DNA of 64,000 nucleotides from Methylobacterium sp. SyP6R (GTDB taxonomy: Bacteria; Pseudomonadota; Alphaproteobacteria; Rhizobiales; Beijerinckiaceae). The position numbers and the translations under genes are program-made. Shown here in pieces: positions 16,368 to 24,484 of this stretch (position 1 is its first letter; every line of letters starts with the position of its first letter). The stretch lies in NCBI RefSeq assembly GCF_019216885.1, contig NZ_JAAQRC020000001.1, forward strand, positions 1,178,001 through 1,242,000, in the 5' to 3' direction. The notes under the pieces were generated by a model, which saw only the letters and a list, made by a program, of their open reading frames with translations, was not told the origin of the DNA and made no database searches.

Positions 16368-16922
16368 TCAGATGAAGGCCTTGAGGCAGAAGAACGAGCG
16401 GTCGTCGCCGCGCGCCTGGAAGTCGTACTCGACCGGGGCGCTGGAGCGCCGGGCGATCTCGATCAGCCCGATGCTGCCGCCGAGGCTGCCCTCCTCGGCG
16501 GGCTGGCGCAGCCGCTCGCGGTAGTATTTCTTCAGCTCCTCGCCCGACAGGCCGACGATGTGGTCGAGCCGGGCGCGCAGCGCCGTGACGTGCTCGCCCG
16601 GAACCTCGTTGCCGCAGGCGACGAAGAAGCGCCCGTCCTCGATGCCGACGACGATCAGGCCGGCGCTGACCATGCTGCCCGCCGGCGTGCCGTGCGGCAC
16701 CAGCTTGTCCGCCGAATAGCGGATGACGTTCTGGGCCTGCTCGACGAAGATCGAGAAGACCCGCTTCGACACGCCTGCGTCGGTGGCGCCCTGCTGCATG
16801 CGCAGCTTCAGCACCTCGCCGAGGGAGAACAGCACGTTCTCCGACAGGTCGCCGCCGAACGACAGGATGATCCCGTTGCGCCGGGACGCCTCGTGGAACG
16901 CCATGAAGTCAGATGCGAGCAC
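16368..16922 (-). CDS. SiaB-like kinase of the STAS-like protein (DUF6272)
   Basis: 184-residue protein resembling SiaB. The GHKL-like core is visible: FVEQAQNVIRYSAD as the N-box equivalent (Glu and Asn), then GLIVVGIEDGRFFVACGNEV, and a Gly-rich turn GSLGGSIGLIEIARRSS before the final strands. The opening FMAFHEASRRNGIILSFGGD and FSLGEVLKLRMQ are typical of this group. It should phosphorylate the SiaC-like protein and thereby turn off the cyclase. It is the first gene of the operon (siaB-siaC-siaD-siaA), whereas Pseudomonas has the order A-B-C-D. ATG 16,922 is used; M7 (16,904) is possible. Confidence 0.85.
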   Translation of the reverse strand: MLASDFMAFHEASRRNGIILSFGGDLSENVLFSLGEVLKLRMQQGATDAGVSKRVFSIFVEQAQNVIRYSADKLVPHGTPAGSMVSAGLIVVGIEDGRFFVACGNEVPGEHVTALRARLDHIVGLSGEELKKYYRERLRQPAEEGSLGGSIGLIEIARRSSAPVEYDFQARGDDRSFFCLKAFI

Positions 16923-17398
16923 CGCTCTCTCCCGCCCGGGTCACCGCGCCGGCCTTGAAGCCTCTCGCCCCCGCCGCCCGCTTTGTCCGGGCCGAAGGCG
17001 GCCGGACGCCATGGTAGCCGGCAAGGGCTCACTGGAGTGTTACTGCGTTGCACAACGGAAGTCCGCACACAGTCGATAAAAATTTTGTCGGTCGCTCGCC
17101 GCCGCGCGGATTTTTCATCCGGAATGTGCTTAAAAAATCCGCGACTTGCTTTTCGGTTGTGCAGCAGAAGGAGAGCCTGTCGCAAGGGTAGGTTTGAGGC
17201 GATTCGATCGCGTCGTTTTCATGGCCGATTCCCGGCCGGCCCCTGGCCGAGCGTGATGCGCCCCGCCGGCTTCGTGTCGATCGATTCGCCGCGAGGATGC
17301 GGTGGCGAGCCCTCCCTCGCCTCGCCCCCTTGCCTCGCCCCCTTGCCGCCGCCGGGCCGCGCGGGCAGCATCGAGCGGTCGGTGGAGCGCGTCCGGGC
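16923..17398. other. Divergent intergenic region with an AT-rich inverted repeat
   Basis: This 476-base gap separates the sia-like operon from the divergent stress-protein gene and must contain both promoters. It holds a perfect 11-bp inverted repeat, CGCGGATTTTT at 17,105-17,115 and AAAAATCCGCG at 17,133-17,143, in a locally AT-rich stretch. The upstream TGCGTTGCACAACGGAA near 17,044 is itself partly symmetric (GTTGCACAAC). These could be operators. I cannot identify a factor or a gene in the gap. Confidence 0.5.
17105..17143. promoter_or_regulatory. 11-bp inverted repeat, possible operator or stem-loop
   Basis: CGCGGATTTTT and AAAAATCCGCG are separated by 17 bases. The arms end in T and A runs, so on either strand it could fold as a stem-loop, or a dimeric regulator could bind it. 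It lies between the sia-like operon and the universal stress protein gene. The role is inferred only from symmetry and position. Confidence 0.35.
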
Positions 17399-17902
17399 AT
17401 GGTCGAGATCAAGCGGCGCCGGTCCTTCGAGGCCGGGCATCGGCTCAAGTTCATGGTGCTGGTCGACGAGACGCCGGAATGTGACCGCGCGGTGCATTTC
17501 GCCGTGCGCCGGGCGGCGCGGCTCGGGGCCCGGGTGGTGATGCTGGCGGTGGCCGAGCCGCCCGAGACGATGGAGTGGCTCGGCGTCGGCGACGCGATGC
17601 GGGCCGAGGCCGAGGCCGAGACGATGGAGCGGCTGGAGGCGCTCGCGGCATCGGCCCGGCAGGCCGCGGGCGTCGATCCCGAATTGGTGGTGCGGACCGG
17701 CGAGCGCGCCGACGCGATCCTGCGCCAGATCGAGGCCGACGAGGACATCGCCTTCCTGGTGCTCGGCGCCGCCGCCGGCGGCGACGGGCCGGGGCCGCTC
17801 GTCACCTCGATCGCCGGGCGCAAAGCCGGCAGCTTCCCGGTGCCGGTGGTGATCGTGCCCGGCGCCCTGAGCGAGGCGGAGATCACCGCGCTCGCCGGGT
17901 GA
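17399..17902 (+). CDS. Universal stress protein (UspA family)
   Basis: Single-domain universal stress protein, 167 residues. It begins RLKFMVLVDETPECDRAVHF, a typical first strand and helix, then has RRAARLGARVVMLAVAEPPE, a helical middle with many Glu and Ala, and LVVRTGERADAILRQIEADEDIAFLVLGAA. The nucleotide-binding GxxGxxxxxxxG(S/T) loop is altered here (GAAAGGDGPGPLVTSIAG, then PVPVVIVPG), so ATP binding is plausible but not assured. ATG 17,399 (MVEIKRRRSFEAG) is preferred; M at 17,453 just before VLVDET is an alternative. It stands alone, divergent from the sia-like operon. Its stress signal cannot be read. Confidence 0.85.
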   Translation: MVEIKRRRSFEAGHRLKFMVLVDETPECDRAVHFAVRRAARLGARVVMLAVAEPPETMEWLGVGDAMRAEAEAETMERLEALAASARQAAGVDPELVVRTGERADAILRQIEADEDIAFLVLGAAAGGDGPGPLVTSIAGRKAGSFPVPVVIVPGALSEAEITALAG

Positions 17903-18034
17903 ACGCCGCCTGCTCCATTGAGCTTTGGCGCGTTCGGGTCCACATCAGCGGGCAGGCGCGAAGGGCTCCCGAGGAGCCGCGCGCCGTTCCCGGCCGGCCT
18001 TGAACCGGCGCTGAGAACGTCTCGAGGATCACCG

Positions 18035-18601
18035 ATGTTCATCCAGACCGAAGCCACCCCGAACCCCGCCACCCTGAAGTTCCTGCCCGGCAAGGTCGTC
18101 CTGCCCGAGGGCACCTTCGAGGCCCGGGACGAGGGTGCAGCTTTGCGCTCGCCGCTCGCCCGCGCCCTGTTCGGCGTCCAGGGCGTCTCCGGCGTCTATC
18201 TCGGCCACGACTTCATCTCGGTGACCAAGGCCGAGGGCGAGCCCGGCTGGCCGCAGGTCAAGCCCGCGGTGCTCGGCGCCATCATGGAGCACTTCATGTC
18301 CGGGGCCCCGGTCATGGAGGCCGGCCACGCCCCCGAGGAGGCGGCGGAGGAGTTCTACGACGAGGCCGATGCCGACACGGTCGTCACCATCAAGGACCTG
18401 CTCGAGACCCGGGTGCGCCCGGCGGTGGCCGGCGACGGCGGCGACATCACCTTCCGGGGTTTTCGCGATGGCGTAGTCTACCTGGAGATGAAGGGCGCCT
18501 GCTCGGGCTGCCCGTCCTCCACCGCCACCCTGCGCCAGGGCGTGCAGAACCTCTTCCGCCACTTCCTGCCGGACGTGCGCGAGGTCCAGGCGGTCTCGTA
18601 A
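18035..18601 (+). CDS. NifU-like Fe-S scaffold/carrier protein (Nfu type)
   Basis: Fe-S cluster carrier of 188 residues. The N-terminal Nfu domain opens MFIQTEATPNPATLKFLPG, as in mitochondrial NFU1 and alphaproteobacterial homologues, with FGVQGVSGVYLGHDFISVTK. The C-terminal NifU domain has LLETRVRPAVAGDGGDITF and the cluster-binding CxxC in MKGACSGCPSSTATLRQGVQ. The 4Fe-4S cluster forms at a dimer interface and is passed to apoproteins. It leads the conserved run nfu-tsaB-rimI seen in Rhizobiales. Start ATG 18,035 is fixed by the universal MFIQTE opening; the upstream frame is unrelated. Confidence 0.93.
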   Translation: MFIQTEATPNPATLKFLPGKVVLPEGTFEARDEGAALRSPLARALFGVQGVSGVYLGHDFISVTKAEGEPGWPQVKPAVLGAIMEHFMSGAPVMEAGHAPEEAAEEFYDEADADTVVTIKDLLETRVRPAVAGDGGDITFRGFRDGVVYLEMKGACSGCPSSTATLRQGVQNLFRHFLPDVREVQAVS

Positions 18602-18702
18602 AGGCTTCCCCGCCGCCCGCAGATCGGCGGGGCGGGAGCGTCGTTTCTGCCGCCGACCGGTTTCCTCCCCGGCGGGGGATGATCTAAAGGCTGAACCGAA
18701 CC

Positions 18703-18736
18703 GGGCCGCCTCGCCATACGCGGGGCGGTCCTTCTT
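18703..18736 (+). terminator. Possible rho-independent terminator after nfu
   Basis: GGGCCGCC (18,703-18,710) can pair with GGCGGTCC (18,724-18,731), with one G-U pair, followed by TTCTT. The T run is short and interrupted, so termination is only possible. Confidence 0.35.
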
Positions 18737-18864
18737 ATGTTAACCTGTCTGTGCCAGGCTGGGATTCAAGCGGCGGGCCGACGAGCGGCCCGGCGCGGCC
18801 GGCGTCACGGACCCGGCCGCGGCGTTGCAACCCCGCGGGCGCGAAAGGGCGGAGCCTGACTGTG

Positions 18865-19563
18865 ATGCGGATCCTGGCCATCGATACGGCGCTCGAGCGC
18901 TGCGCGGCCTGCATCATGGCGGACGACTCGCCCGAGCCCCTGGCGCAGGAGAGCATGGACCTCGCCCGCGGCCATGCCGAGGCGCTGCTGCCGCTGGTCG
19001 AGCGGGTGGTGGCCCGGATCGAGGGCGGGTTCGAGAGCCTGGACCGGGTCGCCGTCACGGTGGGGCCGGGCTCCTATACCGGCCTCAGGGTCGGCCTGTC
19101 GGCCGCCCGGGCGGTGGGGCTGGCCTGCGGAATCCCGGTCGTCGGCGTCACCACCCTGTCGGCCCTGCTGGCGCCGCTGCTCGCGGCGGAAGACGATTTC
19201 CTCGGGCAGGGCTACCTGCTCGCCGCCGCGATCGATGCCCGCCACGGCCATGTCTATTTCCAGGCCCTGAGCCAGGACGGCGGCATCGCCGTGCCGCCGA
19301 GCCTGCTGCCGCTCCCGGAAGCCGTGCGGCTCCTCGGGCACGGCCCCGCGGCGCTTGCCGGCTCCGCCGCCCCGGCGCTCGCCGCCGCCGCGGCCGCGCA
19401 GGGCAACCGCGCCGTGGTGCCGGAAGGCCACATCGCCCCGCAGATCGCCTGGGTGGCCTCGCTCGGCCTCGTCGCCGACCCGGCCCAGGCGCTCCCCCGT
19501 CCGTTGTATCTGCGCGGGCCGGACGCCCAGCCGCAGGACCATGCCCGCCTCGCCCGCCGCTGA
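18865..19563 (+). CDS. tsaB: tRNA threonylcarbamoyladenosine biosynthesis protein TsaB
   Basis: Non-catalytic partner of TsaD in adding threonylcarbamoyl to A37 of ANN-decoding tRNAs. The ASKHA fold is shown by MRILAIDTALERCAACIM at the start, the helix ARGHAEALLPLVERVV and the strongly conserved VTVGPGSYTGLRVGLSAARA followed by GIPVVGVTTLSALL. AAAIDARHGHVYFQAL is also typical. Length is 232 residues, normal. ATG 18,865 fits the family start. It is followed after 11 bases by rimI, the standard arrangement in many bacteria, where both act on translation components. Confidence 0.93.
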   Translation: MRILAIDTALERCAACIMADDSPEPLAQESMDLARGHAEALLPLVERVVARIEGGFESLDRVAVTVGPGSYTGLRVGLSAARAVGLACGIPVVGVTTLSALLAPLLAAEDDFLGQGYLLAAAIDARHGHVYFQALSQDGGIAVPPSLLPLPEAVRLLGHGPAALAGSAAPALAAAAAAQGNRAVVPEGHIAPQIAWVASLGLVADPAQALPRPLYLRGPDAQPQDHARLARR

Positions 19564-19574
19564 CGGAGACCCCG

Positions 19575-20057
19575 ATGAAGTGGATGCCGTTCCGCTCTCC
19601 CCCGACCGCCCATGTCGCGCCCCTGACCTCGGCCGACCGGGCCGGAGAGCTCGCGGCGCTCCACGCCACCGCCTTCGCGCGGCCCTGGGAGGCGGACGAG
19701 TTCGAGCGCATGCTGTGCGAGCGCGGCCACATCGCCCACGCGCTGATGCTCGGCACGGTGATCGGCGGCTTCGTGCTCTCGCGCCAGGTGCTCGACGAGG
19801 CCGAGATCCTCACCATCGTGCTCGGCCCGGCCTCCCGCGGCGCGGGCCTGAGCCGCCAACTGCTTCGCGCGCATCTCGTCGCCCTGGAGGATGCGGGCGT
19901 GCGCCGGGTCCATCTCGAGGTCGACGACGGCAACGCCCCGGCGCTCGCCCTCTACCACCGCCACCGCTTCGCCGAGACCGGCCGGCGGGCGAGCTACTAC
20001 GCCCGGCCCGACGGCAGCCGGGCGAATGCGATCATGATGCAGGCGGCGCTGGGGTAG
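19575..20057 (+). CDS. rimI: Ribosomal-protein-alanine N-acetyltransferase, RimI family
   Basis: GNAT-fold acetyltransferase of 160 residues. Features: LHATAFARPWEADEFERML near the N terminus, acetyl-CoA-binding motif A as ILTIVLGPASRGAGLSRQLL, and motif B as VHLEVDDGNAPALALYHRHR with GFxxxGRRxxYY-like FAETGRRASYYARPDG. RimI acetylates the N-terminal Ala of ribosomal protein S18 in E. coli; the family also acts on other N termini. Position directly after tsaB supports the name. In many Rhizobiales a fur-family gene follows rimI; here a repeat-filled gap follows instead. Confidence 0.85.
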   Translation: MKWMPFRSPPTAHVAPLTSADRAGELAALHATAFARPWEADEFERMLCERGHIAHALMLGTVIGGFVLSRQVLDEAEILTIVLGPASRGAGLSRQLLRAHLVALEDAGVRRVHLEVDDGNAPALALYHRHRFAETGRRASYYARPDGSRANAIMMQAALG

Positions 20058-20500
20058 GGGACTACGGGGCGATGCGCCCGAACCCTCCCCGTTCTGCGCT
20101 AGCGGATTCACGCTTCTTCCCCGAGAGCTAACCCTCTGTAAATGTGCGCGCTTTCCCCTCCCCCTTGTGGGGAGGGGTTAGGGGTGGGGGTGGTGCCGCG
20201 TAGAGCTGTGCGGTGCCTCCTGTACCACCCCCACCCCCATACCCCTCCCCACAAGGGGGAGGGGAGGTGCGCTACGTTCAAAGGGAGAAGCGCTCAAACC
20301 GAGTTGTGTGAACGCGATAGCCGCAAGCGGGGAGGAGGATACCCACGCCCAGTCCTTCCCCAAACAGCCTTGCGAGTGGCAGGAAGATCCGGTGCGGTGG
20401 ACGCCCCCGGCCGGACTTGGTATGCGGCGCAAGACGCGCGACCCCGACCGCGCGGCCCGCCAGAAAACCTCCTCGAGCCGAGCACCGCGCCGCCCGAACC
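20058..20500. other. Gap between rimI and plsC, repeat-filled
   Basis: This 443-base gap has no credible gene. It contains the long inverted repeat at 20,153-20,270, then sequence without recognisable features. In related genomes a fur/mur regulator often lies between rimI and the next gene; I find no fur-like sequence here in any frame. Confidence 0.6.
20153..20270. repeat. Long GC-rich inverted repeat (REP-like)
   Basis: The left arm (ccctcccccttgtggggagg, ggtgggggtggt) is matched by its inverse on the right (accacccccacccccat, cctccccacaagggggaggg), with roughly 45-base arms around a short centre. Each arm also contains a small hairpin (CCCCTTGTGGGG). The same element, with diverged centre, is present inside bcsB at 42,541-42,645. 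Confidence 0.8.
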
Positions 20501-21370
20501 ATGACGTATCTCGTCGCCGGCCTGCGGCTCCTCGCCTATGCCCTGACCTTCGCGCTCCTCGCAGGACCCCACTGGCTCGCCCTGAAGCTCAGGAAGGGCC
20601 GGTTCGCCGGGCACGCGCCGGTCTGGCTGCACAGGGTCTTCGTCCGGCTGTTCCAGTTGCGCATCACCGTGACCGGCACGCCGCCGGCCCCGGGCGAGGC
20701 GGCGCTCGTCATCGCCAACCACATCTCCTGGCTCGACATCCCGGTGCTGGGGAGCGTGCGGCCGCTCTCCTTCGTGGCGAAGTCCGAGATCGCCGGCTGG
20801 CCGGTGGTCGGCACGCTCGCCCGGCTCCAGCGCACGGTGTTCATCGATCGCGCCCGCAAGCGCCACACCGCGGTGGTCAACACCGAGATGAGCCGGCGCC
20901 TGCGCGAGGGCGACCTGATCGTGCTGTTTGCCGAAGGCACCACCGGCGACGGCACCCGGCTGCTGCCGTTCCGCACCTCGCTCGTCGGCGCGGCGCGGGC
21001 GGCGATCACCGAAGGCGGGCTCGACCGGGTGCGTCTCCAGCCGCTCTGCATCGCCTATACGCGCCGCCACGGCCTGCCGCTGACCCGGTCCGAGCGCCCG
21101 GACATCGCCTGGTACGGCGACATGGAGCTGGGTCCGAGCGTCAAGCTGTTCTTCGAGCGCGGGCCGATCGACGTCCAGGTGACCTGGGGCGAGCCGGTGG
21201 CGTTCGCGGCCGGCACCGACCGCAAGGCCGCGACGGCGCTCGCCGAGGCCTCGGTGCGCCGCGCGCTCCAGGAGGCGGTGACCGGCCGGCCGCCGGCCCC
21301 CGAGCCGGCGCCCGTTCCACGGCCCGTGCACGGGGCGCCGCCTATTCTCATTCCGGCCGCGACGGCTTAA
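20501..21370 (+). CDS. plsC: 1-acyl-sn-glycerol-3-phosphate acyltransferase
   Basis: Membrane acyltransferase making phosphatidic acid from lysophosphatidic acid. An N-terminal hydrophobic helix ([20 protein letters not shown]) is followed by the catalytic HX4D motif NHISWLD, the substrate-binding [13 protein letters not shown] and [18 protein letters not shown], and a final VQPL-like motif, [12 protein letters not shown]. Length is 289 residues, somewhat longer than E. coli PlsC because of a Pro-rich tail. ATG 20,501 immediately precedes the hydrophobic helix. Other lyso-lipid acyltransferases such as OlsA share these motifs, so ornithine-lipid synthesis is an alternative. It precedes miaB by 68 bases, as in relatives. 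Confidence 0.85.
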   Translation: MTYLVAGLRLLAYALTFALLAGPHWLALKLRKGRFAGHAPVWLHRVFVRLFQLRITVTGTPPAPGEAALVIANHISWLDIPVLGSVRPLSFVAKSEIAGWPVVGTLARLQRTVFIDRARKRHTAVVNTEMSRRLREGDLIVLFAEGTTGDGTRLLPFRTSLVGAARAAITEGGLDRVRLQPLCIAYTRRHGLPLTRSERPDIAWYGDMELGPSVKLFFERGPIDVQVTWGEPVAFAAGTDRKAATALAEASVRRALQEAVTGRPPAPEPAPVPRPVHGAPPILIPAATA

Positions 21371-21438
21371 ATGACGGGAAGCGGTCCGCGACGGGCCGCC
21401 CCCGCCACCTCCGATCATCTCCGCTCAGGGCCGGTTCG

Positions 21439-22809
21439 TTGAAGAAAGCGTTCGTCAAATCCTACGGCTGCCAGATGAACGTCTACGACGCCTCCCGCAT
21501 GGTCGACCTGCTCGGCCGCGAGGGCTTCGTCGAGACCGGCGCCGTCGAGGAGGCCGACGTCGTCGTCCTCAACACCTGCCATATCCGCGAGAAGGCGGCG
21601 GAGAAGGTCTATTCCGAGCTCGGTCGCCTGCGGGTGCTGAAGGGCGAGCGGGCGGAGGCCGGCCACGACACCAAAGTCGTTGTCGCGGGCTGCGTCGCGC
21701 AGGCCGAAGGGCGCGAGATCCTGAACCGCGCCCCGGGCGTCGACGTGGTGGTCGGCCCGCAGAGCTACCACCGCCTGCCGCAGCTGCTCGCCGCCGCGAA
21801 GTCCGGCCGGGTCGTCGACACCGAATTCCCGGTCGAGGACAAGTTCGATCACCTGCCGGCGCGTCGCACCCCGGGTGTCTCCGCCTTCCTCACCGTGCAG
21901 GAAGGCTGCGACAAGTTCTGCGCCTTCTGCGTCGTGCCCTATACCCGCGGCGCCGAGGTCTCGCGCTCGGTGGAAAAAATCGTGGCCGAGGCCGAGCGGC
22001 TGGCGGCGGCCGGCGCCCGCGAGCTGACCCTGATCGGCCAGAACGTCAACGCCTTCCATGGGCAAGGACCCGACGGGCGCGACTGGACGCTCGGGGAACT
22101 GCTCCACCGCGTCGCGGCGATCCCCGGCGTTGTGCGCTTGCGCTACACCACCAGCCACCCGCGCGACATGGACGAGGCCCTGATCGCGGCCCATCGCGAC
22201 CTGCCGGCCCTGATGCCCTACCTGCACCTGCCGGTGCAGTCGGGCTCGGACCGGATCCTGCATGCCATGAACCGCAAGCATGATGCCGACACCTATCGCC
22301 GGCTGATCGACCGGGTGCGGGCGGCGCGGCCCGACATCGCGCTCTCCTCCGACTTCATCGTCGGCTTCCCCGGCGAGACCGATGCCGACCACGCCGAGAC
22401 GATGCGGCTGATCGCCGATGTCGGATTCGCCAGCGCCTTCTCGTTCAAGTACAGCCCGCGCCCCGGCACGCCGGCGGCGGAGAGTGCCGACGCGGTGCCG
22501 GAGGCGGTGAAGAGCACGCGGCTCGCCGAGTTGCAGGAACTGCTGGAGCGTCAGCGCCAGGACTTCAACCACGCCACCGTGGGCAAGGTCGTGCCGGTGC
22601 TGCTCGAGAAGCCCGGGCGGCATCCGGGCCAGGTCGCCGGCAAGTCGCCCTATCTCCAGGCGGTGCAGATCGAGGGCGACGTCGCGGCGGTCGGCACGGA
22701 AATTCCTGTGCGGATCACCCGGGCCGGCTCGAACAGCCTGTTTGGTGAAGCGTTGACCGCGACCCCGGCCGCGACGACGGCCCAAGCGGCCGACACGGCC
22801 GCCGCGTGA
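21439..22809 (+). CDS. miaB: tRNA-2-methylthio-N6-dimethylallyladenosine synthase MiaB
   Basis: Radical-SAM methylthiotransferase acting on i6A37 of tRNA. The N-terminal UPF0004 domain has three cluster cysteines ([23 protein letters not shown]); the radical-SAM site is [17 protein letters not shown]; later blocks are [23 protein letters not shown] and [13 protein letters not shown]; the C-terminal TRAM domain begins about [10 protein letters not shown]. The start is TTG 21,439 (TTGAAGAAAGCG), giving a normal opening ([13 protein letters not shown]) and 456 residues; no ATG lies nearer than the cysteine motif. The next gene overlaps or abuts the stop. Confidence 0.95.
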   Translation: MKKAFVKSYGCQMNVYDASRMVDLLGREGFVETGAVEEADVVVLNTCHIREKAAEKVYSELGRLRVLKGERAEAGHDTKVVVAGCVAQAEGREILNRAPGVDVVVGPQSYHRLPQLLAAAKSGRVVDTEFPVEDKFDHLPARRTPGVSAFLTVQEGCDKFCAFCVVPYTRGAEVSRSVEKIVAEAERLAAAGARELTLIGQNVNAFHGQGPDGRDWTLGELLHRVAAIPGVVRLRYTTSHPRDMDEALIAAHRDLPALMPYLHLPVQSGSDRILHAMNRKHDADTYRRLIDRVRAARPDIALSSDFIVGFPGETDADHAETMRLIADVGFASAFSFKYSPRPGTPAAESADAVPEAVKSTRLAELQELLERQRQDFNHATVGKVVPVLLEKPGRHPGQVAGKSPYLQAVQIEGDVAAVGTEIPVRITRAGSNSLFGEALTATPAATTAQAADTAAA

Positions 22810-22826
22810 GGAACGGGAACGACAGG

Positions 22827-23954
22827 ATGGCGATGGGAGAGGGCGGGCGCGGTCCGAGAGGGCGTGAGCCCGCGCGCGAGCGGGAACTCGCCCCGCGGGC
22901 GGTGGCGGGCCTGAGCGAGGCGGCGGAGATCGCGCTCACCTTCGACGACAACCGCCTGGCGAGCCTGGTCTTCGGCCAGTACGACCAGAACGTCGCCCAT
23001 CTGGAGCGGCGCCTCGGCGTGGTGGCCACCGCGCTCGGCAACCACGTCGTGGTCAAGGGCCCGCCCGATTCGACCGAGCGGGCGCGGCGCGTGCTCGAAC
23101 TGCTCTATGCCCGCGTCAGCGACGGGGGCGGGGTGCCGCTGACGCTGGGCGACGTCGACGGGGTGATCCAGGAATCCTCGCTCCAGGGCAACCTGTTCTC
23201 GCCGGCCGAGGCGCCGGCCAACGGCGAGCGCCCGTCCTTCGACCAGATCGCCACGCGCCGCCGCGGCGGCGTGCGGGCCCGCAACGCGGCGCAGGACGCC
23301 TACATCAAGGCGTTGCGCGCCCACGAGCTGGTCTTCGCGGAAGGCCCCGCCGGCACCGGCAAGACCTGGCTCGCGGTCGGCTACGCCGTCTCGCTGCTGG
23401 AGCAGGGCCATGCCGAACGGCTGATTCTTTCCCGCCCGGCGGTCGAGGCCGGCGAGCGCTTAGGCTTCCTGCCCGGCGACATGCGCGAGAAGGTCGATCC
23501 GTATCTCCGGCCGATCTACGACGCCCTCTACGATTTCATGGAGGCGCGTCACGTCGATCGCGGCTTGCAGACCGGCATGATCGAGATCGCGCCGCTCGCC
23601 TTCATGCGCGGGCGCACGCTCACCAACGCGGTGGTGCTCCTCGACGAGGCGCAGAACACCACCTCGATGCAGATGAAGATGTTCCTGACCCGGCTCGGCG
23701 AGAATTCCCGGATGATCGTCACCGGCGATCCGAGCCAGATCGACCTGCCGCCGGGCCAGAAATCCGGCCTCGTCGAGGCGGTGCGGATCCTCGACGGCGT
23801 CGAGGGCGTCGGGCGGGTCACGTTCCGGGACGTCGACGTGGTGCGCCACGACCTGGTGCGCCGGATCGTCACGGCCTACGAGACCGATGCCCGGGAAAAC
23901 CCGGAGGTCGTGCCCCAGCGGCCGATTCCCTCGCGCCGGGGGCCGCTGCCGTGA
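22827..23954 (+). CDS. PhoH-like ATPase
   Basis: Cytoplasmic P-loop ATPase of the PhoH family, linked to RNA metabolism and found with ybeY in most bacteria. The Walker A is AEGPAGTGKTWLAVGYA, with RLILSRPAVEAGERLGFLPGD, LRPIYDALYDFMEARHVDRG, Walker B VVLLDEAQNTTSMQMKMFLT and RMIVTGDPSQIDLP, all diagnostic. An N-terminal KH-like region precedes it (LTFDDNRLASLVFGQYDQNV). Length is 375 residues from ATG 22,827; GTG 22,806, overlapping the miaB stop (GTGA), is also possible and would add seven residues. It overlaps ybeY by four bases. Confidence 0.92.
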   Translation: MAMGEGGRGPRGREPARERELAPRAVAGLSEAAEIALTFDDNRLASLVFGQYDQNVAHLERRLGVVATALGNHVVVKGPPDSTERARRVLELLYARVSDGGGVPLTLGDVDGVIQESSLQGNLFSPAEAPANGERPSFDQIATRRRGGVRARNAAQDAYIKALRAHELVFAEGPAGTGKTWLAVGYAVSLLEQGHAERLILSRPAVEAGERLGFLPGDMREKVDPYLRPIYDALYDFMEARHVDRGLQTGMIEIAPLAFMRGRTLTNAVVLLDEAQNTTSMQMKMFLTRLGENSRMIVTGDPSQIDLPPGQKSGLVEAVRILDGVEGVGRVTFRDVDVVRHDLVRRIVTAYETDARENPEVVPQRPIPSRRGPLP

Positions 23955-24451
23955 GCGGGCACGACGACACCGGTGAGAACGAGATCGACGTCGCGGTCGA
24001 GGACGAGCGCTGGGAGGGCGTCGCGCCCGACCTCGAAGGCTTCGTCGCCCGCGCGGTCGAGGCGGCGCTCGCCATCGTGCCGCCGGACGGCCCGATCGAG
24101 ATCAGCATCGTGCTGACCGACGACCCCGCGGTGCAGGAGCTGAACCGCACCTGGCGGGGCAAGGACAAGCCGACCAACGTGCTGTCCTTCCCCAACGAGC
24201 AGCCGCATGGCGGGGGCCCGCGCCTCCTGGGCGACGTGGTTCTTGCGTATGACACAATGCTGCGCGAGAGTGGGGAGCAGTCCAAGCCCCTCGATCACCA
24301 CCTCGCCCATCTCGTGGTCCATGGCACGCTGCACCTCCTCGGTCACGACCACGAGCTCGGCGACGCCGAGGCCGACGCCATGGAGGCGTTGGAGGTCGCG
24401 GCCCTGCGGCGCCTCGGCGTGCCGGACCCGTATGGCGACGTGGCCGGTTGA
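23951..24451 (+). CDS. ybeY: Endoribonuclease YbeY
   Basis: Zinc-dependent endoribonuclease for 16S rRNA 3' maturation and ribosome quality control. The metal-binding H3xH5xH motif is HGTLHLLGHDH, preceded by the conserved LNRTWRGKDKPTNVLSFP and LLGDVVLAYDTM. Length is 166 residues. GTG 23,951 starts it and overlaps the phoH stop (GTGA). In alphaproteobacteria this gene nearly always follows the phoH-like gene and precedes a CorC-like transporter gene, as here. Confidence 0.95.
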   Translation: MSGHDDTGENEIDVAVEDERWEGVAPDLEGFVARAVEAALAIVPPDGPIEISIVLTDDPAVQELNRTWRGKDKPTNVLSFPNEQPHGGGPRLLGDVVLAYDTMLRESGEQSKPLDHHLAHLVVHGTLHLLGHDHELGDAEADAMEALEVAALRRLGVPDPYGDVAG

Positions 24452-24484
24452 ACCGCGGACGCCCTCACCCCAGACGCGAGAGAC

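Noticed and set aside
20308..21438. An upstream extension of miaB
   Set aside because: It overlaps plsC in another frame. MiaB proteins begin just before the first cluster Cys, as with TTG 21,439.
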